A stretch of DNA of 5,591 nt, taken from NCBI GenBank assembly GCA_029933115.1, contig JAOZOT010000250.1, positions 1 to 5,591 on the forward strand. Direction: 5' to 3'. Below, piece by piece: positions 1 to 3,891 of the stretch. The notes below the pieces were generated by a model. That model was not told the DNA's origin. It did no database searches and was given only the letters and a program-made list of their open reading frames with translations. This DNA comes from Anaerolineae bacterium (GTDB lineage Bacteria > Chloroflexota > Anaerolineae > E26-bin7). Every line of letters begins with the position of its first letter. Within the stretch, counting starts at the first letter, position 1. The position numbers and the translations under genes were made by a program.

Positions 1-206
1 GCCAGTTGGGTCTTGCCCACCCCGCCCAGGCCGTGGATGGCCACCGGCCGCCCCGAACTCAGCGCGGCGCGCAGGTCGGCCAGCAGCTTCTCCCGCCCGG
101 TGAAGTTGGGGTTGCGGCGGTGGGGGACGTTCCATATCGGCGGTAAGCCTGGCACCCTGTCTGGGCTCACCGCTTTGGTGCCGGTGGAAGGCGGTGAGCC
201 GGCTAA
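1..206 (-). CDS. NB-ARC/STAND ATPase segment, minus 1 frame after TIR (partial)
   Basis: This minus-strand frame is open from at least position 233 to the left edge and overlaps the end of the TIR gene by a few bases. Reading from about 206 it gives a Pro/Ser/Thr-rich linker (LAGSPPSTGTK, then VPGLPP), then WNVPHRRNPNFTGREKLL at about 134-81, then the Walker A P-loop GLGGVGKT at 32-9. The pattern of N-P-x-R-R-N-x-x-F-x-G-R-E followed by a P-loop is the known entry to NB-ARC domains in bacterial TIR-NB-ARC-TPR proteins, which act as nucleotide-switched oligomerising immune sensors. I see no good independent start: the only in-frame candidates are GTG at 170 and 155, neither with a Shine-Dalgarno site. 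I therefore infer that it is the continuation of the TIR protein, separated by a one-base frame difference. Walker B and the sensor repeats lie outside the window. Confidence 0.7.
164..200 (-). repeat. 10-bp stem-loop just after the TIR stop codon
   Basis: Arms at 200-191 and 173-164 are perfect complements (GGCTCACCGC and GCGGTGAGCC on the minus strand) around a 17-base loop. On the mRNA the stem begins two bases after the TAG and five bases after the last sense codon CCT. No U-tract follows it, so it does not look like an intrinsic terminator. Its place just past a frame change is where a frameshift-stimulating structure would sit. It lies inside the open NB-ARC frame. Confidence 0.75.
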
Positions 207-667
207 GGGTGGACCAGCTCCTCGACTGCCGCCCGGATGCCCTGGGCCACGTCCAGAAACGCCTCGTCGAGATTGGGCCAGGAGGTCACCGGCCTGGCGT
301 CGGTGGGCAGGGCCTGGAGCTTGCCGAAGGGTGCGCCCTTCCAGTCAACCGGGCGCAGGATGACGGGGATGACGCGGGCCTCTCCGGCGTCGTGCCGCTC
401 CAGGGCTCGCTTCATCTCGACGTCGTAGCAATAGTCCGAAGCCAAAAAGTCCGCGCTGATGAGCAGCAAAATGACGCCGGCCGTGTTGAGGTGTGTATCA
501 ATCTCGCCCTCCCATTCCTTGCCCGCGCCAATCCTGCGGTCGTGCCAGTCCTGGATCACGCCCTGGCGTTTCAGAATGCTGAGGTGCTTCAACAACTCAC
601 CGCACAGGTCCTCGTCCTTGTGAGAGTAGGAGAAAAAGACTTCGATAGGGTTTGGTGTTGCAGACAT
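203..667 (-). CDS. TIR domain protein, probable N-terminal part of a TIR-NB-ARC immune sensor
   Basis: The 154-residue product is almost wholly a TIR domain. Box 1 is IEVFFSYSHKDEDL (residues 8-21). QDWHDRRI (39-46) follows, then a hydrophobic strand GVILLLISADFL (64-75), then the helix SDYCYDVEM with Glu84 at the place of the catalytic Glu of NAD-cleaving TIR enzymes. A WPNLDEAFLDVAQGI segment (130-144) closes it, as in bacterial TIR domains fused to NB-ARC. Such domains usually consume NAD or make cyclic ADP-ribose signals on infection, and the fused sensor controls them; that role is inferred here. I chose ATG 667 because AAAGGAAG lies at a good distance upstream. ATG 673 is too close to that site, and a farther in-frame start at 712 lacks support. 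The gene stops at TAG (205-203), while an NB-ARC frame continues in minus 1. It has its own putative promoter, separate from the sugar operon. Confidence 0.85.
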   Translation of the reverse strand: MSATPNPIEVFFSYSHKDEDLCGELLKHLSILKRQGVIQDWHDRRIGAGKEWEGEIDTHLNTAGVILLLISADFLASDYCYDVEMKRALERHDAGEARVIPVILRPVDWKGAPFGKLQALPTDARPVTSWPNLDEAFLDVAQGIRAAVEELVHP

Positions 668-673
668 GGGCAT

Positions 674-681
674 CTTCCTTT
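674..681 (-). promoter_or_regulatory. Ribosome binding site of the TIR gene
   Basis: AAAGGAAG on the minus strand, with the AGGA core 8 bases before ATG 667. The nearer ATG at 673 directly abuts this site and would be too close, so the site decides for the shorter start (MSATPNPIE). Confidence 0.6.
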
Positions 682-731
682 CGCCAATTCGCGTTGGGGT
701 GACACGGCACACGGGCTTGTAGTAGCCGTGC

Positions 732-760
732 TTTCCACAGCAGGTTACAGGGTGTGGAAA
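732..760. repeat. 8-bp inverted repeat TTTCCACA / TGTGGAAA
   Basis: Perfect arms at 732-739 and 753-760 are separated by 13 bases, so the arm centres are 21 bp apart, about two helical turns. It lies 65 bases upstream of the TIR start, in its predicted leader. It could be a dimer-binding operator or a weak RNA hairpin. The arms loosely resemble DnaA boxes but do not match the consensus. Confidence 0.55.
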
Positions 761-796
761 CCTCGATTACCCGTCCACCTATGAGAATGCCTTCTG

Positions 797-829
797 GGGA
801 TAGCCACAGGCAGTGTCTGCGGCTATCCC
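797..829. repeat. 9-bp inverted repeat with inner stem in the TIR leader
   Basis: GGGATAGCC (797-805) and GGCTATCCC (821-829) are perfect complements. Inside, GCAG (810-813) and CTGC (817-820) pair around a 3-base loop and stack directly on the right arm, leaving only a 4-base bulge (806-809). As RNA this gives a 13-bp bulged hairpin. No T-run follows on either strand. Confidence 0.65.
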
Positions 830-903
830 AAGTCCATAGTGTCCGGCGATCCCGCCCTCGCCCGGTAGTCAGACCGAGAGAGCCAATTGCTGACTTGATT
901 CGC

Positions 904-935
904 AGCAGGCACTTTGGCGCCCCAAAGTGCCTGCT
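904..935. repeat. 14-bp perfect stem-loop
   Basis: AGCAGGCACTTTGG (904-917) and CCAAAGTGCCTGCT (922-935) are perfect complements around a 4-base loop, the strongest hairpin in the window. It lies 25 bases downstream of the predicted minus 10 box, so it would form near the 5' end of the TIR transcript. On the minus strand no T-run follows it. It could be a mobile repeat unit, a 5' stabilising hairpin or an RNA-level control element. Confidence 0.75.
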
Positions 936-937
936 AC

Positions 938-947
938 AAACCGGTTT
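938..947. repeat. 10-base palindrome AAACCGGTTT
   Basis: A perfect palindrome lying about 13 to 22 bases downstream of the minus 10 hexamer of the predicted TIR promoter, over the expected early transcribed region. That is a typical place for a repressor operator. No protein partner can be named, and the site is short enough to be chance. Confidence 0.4.
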
Positions 948-959
948 TCCCAACTACTG

Positions 960-988
960 ATTATATCACACCTGGGCCTTGAGAACAA
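960..988 (-). promoter_or_regulatory. Sigma70-type promoter driving the TIR gene
   Basis: On the minus strand TTGTTC (988-983) is followed after exactly 17 bases by TATAAT (965-960), with TGA directly before it as an extended minus 10 element. The minus 10 box is perfect; the minus 35 box matches TTGACA at three positions. The expected transcription start near 953 gives a leader of about 285 nt to ATG 667. A TATAAT in such GC-rich DNA is unlikely to be common by chance. Its use in vivo is inference. Confidence 0.55.
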
Positions 989-1048
989 AGTTGAAAGAAG
1001 GGAAATTACGAATGGAGGCTCAGCAGAGCGCAATTGAGGTTCGTAGTG

Positions 1049-1062
1049 CGCACTTCAGTGCG
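1049..1062. repeat. REP-like stem-loop CGCACT-TC-AGTGCG
   Basis: A 6-bp perfect inverted repeat whose core reads CTTCAG, followed on the plus strand by five Ts (1063-1067). The T-run would make it terminator-like for plus-strand transcripts only, and there is no plus-strand gene upstream. The related CTTTCAG stem at 1117-1127 suggests a small family of intergenic repeats. Confidence 0.5.
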
Positions 1063-1081
1063 TTTTTGAGGCACCGGAGCG

Positions 1082-1129
1082 CCCGCTAGAGCAAGAGTTG
1101 CGCTCTACTGAGGCTGCGCTTTCAGCGGG
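1082..1129. repeat. Nested inverted repeats after the kinase gene
   Basis: Three stems share this stretch. CCCGCT (1082-1087) pairs with AGCGGG (1124-1129) as an outer stem. TAGAGC (1087-1092) pairs with GCTCTA (1102-1107). CGCT (1117-1120) pairs with AGCG (1124-1127) around TTC, as an alternative to the outer stem. It starts 28 bases after the kinase stop. It may protect the 3' end of the operon mRNA or be a degenerate repeat copy. There is no U-tract on the minus strand. Confidence 0.5.
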
Positions 1130-1156
1130 GTCTATACGGCAAGCCGAAGGGGACGT

Positions 1157-2662
1157 TCATCCCATCTCGAACCCGGTGAGGGTGTGAAAGGTGGGGCGGA
1201 GGGTGGTATACAGGTCGTGGTACATCGCGTAAATCTGCCGATACGAGGCCACACGTTGGGGGTCTGGCCGAATGTGCTCTGTCACCTTTACGGCGGCCGC
1301 GCAGGCCGTCTCTGCATCAGGCCAGAGGCCCACCCCGACCCCGGCCAACAGCGCTGCACCGTAGGCAGCGCCCTCGGTGGTGTTGACGGTGACCAGCTCG
1401 CAGTCCAGCACGTCGGCCAAGATCTGACGCCATAGCGGGCTCTTGGCCCCGCCGCCTGAGACACGGACCTGGGTGATAGGTTCCAATCCTGCCGCTCGCA
1501 GCAGTTCCAGGTTGTCGCGCAGGCCGAAGGCTACGCCCTCCAGCACGGCGCGGGTCAAATGGGCCATCGTATGCCGGACCGTCAGGCCGATGAACGCCCC
1601 CCGTGCCATCGGATCGGGATAGGGCGTGCGCTCCCCGGTGAGGTAGGGGAGGAAAAGCAACCCTTCTGACCCCGGTGGTGTGTCGGCCGCCGGGGCCAGC
1701 AACTCTTCGTAGGATGACTTTGGAGACAGAGCGTCGTGGTACCAGCGCAGGGCGCCTGCGGCCGAGAGCATGACCCCCATTAGATGCCAGCGGCCAGGCA
1801 CAGCGTGGCAAAAGGAGTGCAGGCGGCCTTCGGGTTCGATGAAAGGCTCGCCTGTGGGGGCAAAGACCACCCCTGAGGTGCCCAGGGTGAGGGCCACGAT
1901 GCCAGGCGAGACCGCCCCTACGCCCACCGCCTGGGCTGCCTGATCACCCCCGCCACCCACCACAGGCACGCCTGCTTCAAGCCCGGTGGCCCGGGCTGCC
2001 GCCTCACCAATCGTGCCGGTTACCTGGGTGCCCTCGTGGCACGGGGGTAACCACTCGGCAGGGACCCCCATGACTTTGAGCATCTCGTCCGACCAGCGGC
2101 GGGCCTTCACATTGAACAGCAGGGTGCCAGACGCACCGGCCATATCGGTGGCATAGAGCCCCGTCAGCTTGTAGCGGATATAGTCCTTGGGCAGTAGAAT
2201 CTGCCCCACACGGGCGTAGATTTCAGGTTCGTGCTCGCGGACCCAGAGGAGCTTGGGGGCGGTGAAGCCGGGCAAAGCCGGGTTGCCCGTCCACTCCAAA
2301 AGGCGTTGCAAGCCGACTGTCTGAGTGAGCCACTCGCACTGAGGGCCGGTGCGCTGGTCATTCCAGAGGATGGCAGGCCGTAGCACTCTGCCGCGCTTGT
2401 CCAGCAGCACAAGCCCGTGCATCTGCCCGGTGAGTCCCACACCTGACACATCGCCGCCCTCAATGCCGGCCTCGGCCAGGGCCTGACGGATGCTCCGACA
2501 GACGCTTTGCCACCACGCGGCCGGATCCTGCTCTGACCAGAGAGGGCGCGGGGTGAGGAGTGGGTATCCGCTCACTGCACCGGCCGCCACCCGTCCGTTT
2601 TCGTCAACGAGAAGGGCCTTGGCGCCGGTGGTGCTGACATCAATGCCCAGAAGGTAGGTCAT
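1157..2662 (-). CDS. xylB: Xylulokinase-type FGGY carbohydrate kinase
   Basis: This cytoplasmic kinase should phosphorylate D-xylulose (or a similar ketose) with ATP to xylulose 5-phosphate, the entry to the pentose phosphate pathway. Its 501 residues match the usual FGGY length of about 480-520. Visible features are the N-terminal phosphate-binding motif GIDVSTTGAK (6-15), GQMHG (79-83) with the Met-His pair that contacts xylulose in E. coli XylB, LWNDQRT (99-105), the catalytic Asp240 in GGGGDQAAQAVGVG, LTLGTSGVVF (259-268), TGERTPYPDP (342-351), and the nucleotide-binding VSGGGAKSPLWRQILADVL (401-419). ATG 2662 is preceded by GGAGGAG and starts right at the first strand; a TTG at 2689 gives nine poorly fitting residues and is rejected. 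It follows the isomerase after 27 bases, so both are probably co-transcribed. Related FGGY kinases act on ribulose or other ketoses, so substrate is inferred. Confidence 0.92.
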   Translation of the reverse strand: MTYLLGIDVSTTGAKALLVDENGRVAAGAVSGYPLLTPRPLWSEQDPAAWWQSVCRSIRQALAEAGIEGGDVSGVGLTGQMHGLVLLDKRGRVLRPAILWNDQRTGPQCEWLTQTVGLQRLLEWTGNPALPGFTAPKLLWVREHEPEIYARVGQILLPKDYIRYKLTGLYATDMAGASGTLLFNVKARRWSDEMLKVMGVPAEWLPPCHEGTQVTGTIGEAAARATGLEAGVPVVGGGGDQAAQAVGVGAVSPGIVALTLGTSGVVFAPTGEPFIEPEGRLHSFCHAVPGRWHLMGVMLSAAGALRWYHDALSPKSSYEELLAPAADTPPGSEGLLFLPYLTGERTPYPDPMARGAFIGLTVRHTMAHLTRAVLEGVAFGLRDNLELLRAAGLEPITQVRVSGGGAKSPLWRQILADVLDCELVTVNTTEGAAYGAALLAGVGVGLWPDAETACAAAVKVTEHIRPDPQRVASYRQIYAMYHDLYTTLRPTFHTLTGFEMG

Positions 2663-2666
2663 GATA

Positions 2667-2673
2667 CTCCTCC
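2667..2673 (-). promoter_or_regulatory. Ribosome binding site of the kinase gene
   Basis: GGAGGAG on the minus strand ends 4 bases before ATG 2662, with its GGAGG part 6 bases away. It is a near-perfect Shine-Dalgarno site in the 27-base gap after the isomerase stop, and it fixes the kinase start. Confidence 0.75.
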
Positions 2674-2689
2674 GCCAGCGAGGGCTCAA

Positions 2690-3847
2690 TCAGCCTGCAT
2701 CCATCGGCAACTCAGGAAGCGGCGCGAGGCGCTCAGGGAAACGCGCCCGCTGACGGACGAGGTAAGCCTCAAGCCAGCCCGGCGCCTTATCCGGATGCTC
2801 GGTCGCCCAGATGATCCGCTCGTGATCGAGGGCGTTGATGCGGTCGTTGGCGGCACGCAGAGCGTCCATGCTGTTCCTCAGAGCCTGCTCCACCGGCATT
2901 CGCTCCGGGTTGACGTCAATGCCAAAGTAGCCCTGGTAGCCATACATCTTCAGCACGTAGAGGGCAGCTTCGGTAGCTTCGGGGGAGAGGACGCCCACGT
3001 TGAGATCCTGGTCATAGTTGCCCAGGGGTTGGGAGTTCCAGTGGATATGGGCCAGGCGGCCATACTCCAGCACCAGGCTGAAGGCATACGGCAGGTCTTC
3101 GTAGGCCATCAGCATGTGGCCCACCTCCGGGTTCATGGCCACGAGGGCGTGGCCCTCGTCGAGCAGCCTGCGGTTCTCAGGGTGCGCAAGCTGCGCCTCG
3201 ACTTTTTGAGCCAGGAGAAGCCCTTCGGGGGTAGTGCCATAGTAAATGTGGCCTCGCGGCTCGTAGGGTTTGGGTTCGAAAGCGACGCGCACACCGGGCA
3301 CTGCGTCCATCGCTTCGGCCAGGCCGGCAGCGAAGCGGTCGCGGGCCGCAACCAGGTCCACGCCAAAGGCGTTCTCGTAGCCGTCAATGCCGGGCCACAC
3401 CACCACAAAGTCGGTGTCCAGTTCCTTGCTCAGCTCGAACGTGCGCTTGGTCCGCTCGATGGCTGCTCTGCGGGGGCCGTCAAGCGGATTGGAGAGCGAG
3501 CCCCACTCGAACTGCTCGTCCCAGAACAGCAAAGGGACGATTGTGACAAGCCTTATCTTGGTATCAGCCGCAAACTGCTGCCACAGGCTGAGGTTATCCT
3601 CGTTGATCTCATTGGGGTAATGAGCCTCCAGCCCCGCCAGTCCGTAGTCGGCCAGCCCGGCGGCGAGTTCCAGTCTTTGCTCGATGTTGAGTTCGGGCTT
3701 GTACCGGGCGTGAAACCGGCTGAAGGGAGGCGAGAAGAACCAGACGCCCGCCGAGAACTTGAGTTCCAGGTCGAACGAATTCAAGTGTTCGAGCATCTCC
3801 TCGGGTGTACGCCGCGTGGCTTGAGGACGCAGATCAAAAAGTCCCAT
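2690..3847 (-). CDS. Xylose-isomerase-like TIM-barrel sugar isomerase
   Basis: The 385-residue cytoplasmic enzyme aligns by motif with class I (Streptomyces-type) xylose isomerases, which interconvert an aldose and its ketose with two divalent metals. Seen in order are a candidate catalytic His76 (LEAHYPNE), Trp151 (VVVWPG), Glu191 and Lys193 (AFEPKPYEPRG), Glu241 and His244 (MNPEVGH), Asp279 and Asp281 (NYDQDL), and Asp311 (GIDVN). The segment HIHWN (267-271) has His269 where the classical HIDLN has a metal-binding Asp; to my recollection L-rhamnose isomerases of the Pseudomonas type also use His there. D-xylose is the likely substrate given the xylulokinase next door, but another aldose is possible. 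I chose ATG 3847 because GAGGAG lies 8 bases upstream. A GTG at 3895 would overlap the glycosidase stop as GTGA and add 16 residues unlike a normal N-terminus. There is no signal peptide. Confidence 0.85.
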   Translation of the reverse strand: MGLFDLRPQATRRTPEEMLEHLNSFDLELKFSAGVWFFSPPFSRFHARYKPELNIEQRLELAAGLADYGLAGLEAHYPNEINEDNLSLWQQFAADTKIRLVTIVPLLFWDEQFEWGSLSNPLDGPRRAAIERTKRTFELSKELDTDFVVVWPGIDGYENAFGVDLVAARDRFAAGLAEAMDAVPGVRVAFEPKPYEPRGHIYYGTTPEGLLLAQKVEAQLAHPENRRLLDEGHALVAMNPEVGHMLMAYEDLPYAFSLVLEYGRLAHIHWNSQPLGNYDQDLNVGVLSPEATEAALYVLKMYGYQGYFGIDVNPERMPVEQALRNSMDALRAANDRINALDHERIIWATEHPDKAPGWLEAYLVRQRARFPERLAPLPELPMDAG

Positions 3848-3855
3848 CTCAGTCT

Positions 3856-3861
3856 CTCCTC
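3856..3861 (-). promoter_or_regulatory. Ribosome binding site of the isomerase gene
   Basis: GAGGAG on the minus strand inside a purine-rich run, 8 bases before ATG 3847. It favours this ATG over the GTG at 3895 that overlaps the upstream stop codon. Confidence 0.65.
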
Positions 3862-3891
3862 TCTCGCAAATTAAGGTGACCGGCCTGCGCG

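Larger units (their letters stand above)
668..1156. other. Intergenic region with stem-loops and a minus-strand promoter
   Basis: These 489 bases between the kinase stop and the TIR start hold no convincing gene. Open frames crossing them begin at poor starts and show no family features. The kinase-proximal part (about 1041-1130) carries REP-like stem-loops. The centre (960-988) has a sigma70-type promoter facing the TIR gene. The TIR-proximal part has a 10-base palindrome and three perfect inverted repeats. No clear intrinsic terminator for the kinase operon is visible, since none of the stems is followed by a T-run on the minus strand. Confidence 0.7.

Noticed and set aside
732..760. DnaA boxes or a replication origin
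   Set aside because: The arms differ from the DnaA consensus TTATCCACA, only two are present, and no AT-rich unwinding region or replication gene is nearby.
194..784. A 196-codon open frame on the plus strand
   Set aside because: It is antisense to the clear TIR gene and its leader; no motif is seen in its translation.
597..953. Minus-strand frame of 118 codons through the TIR leader
   Set aside because: It starts at a TTG without a ribosome binding site, is built largely from the inverted repeats, and overlaps the TIR gene out of frame.
1049..1067. Stem-loop plus five Ts as an intrinsic terminator
   Set aside because: The T-run is on the plus strand while all genes are on the minus strand, and the stem is only 6 bp with a very tight loop.
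1012..1089. 25-codon plus-strand frame with an AGGG-like site before its ATG
   Set aside because: It runs through the REP-like stems, has no promoter I can see and no recognisable product.
700..1156. CRISPR array
   Set aside because: The repeats here are inverted and unlike each other, with no regular direct-repeat and spacer pattern.
2795..3874. A 359-codon open frame on the plus strand
   Set aside because: It lies antisense to the isomerase, whose motifs are unmistakable. Long antisense frames are common in GC-rich genes, and the translation shows no family features.
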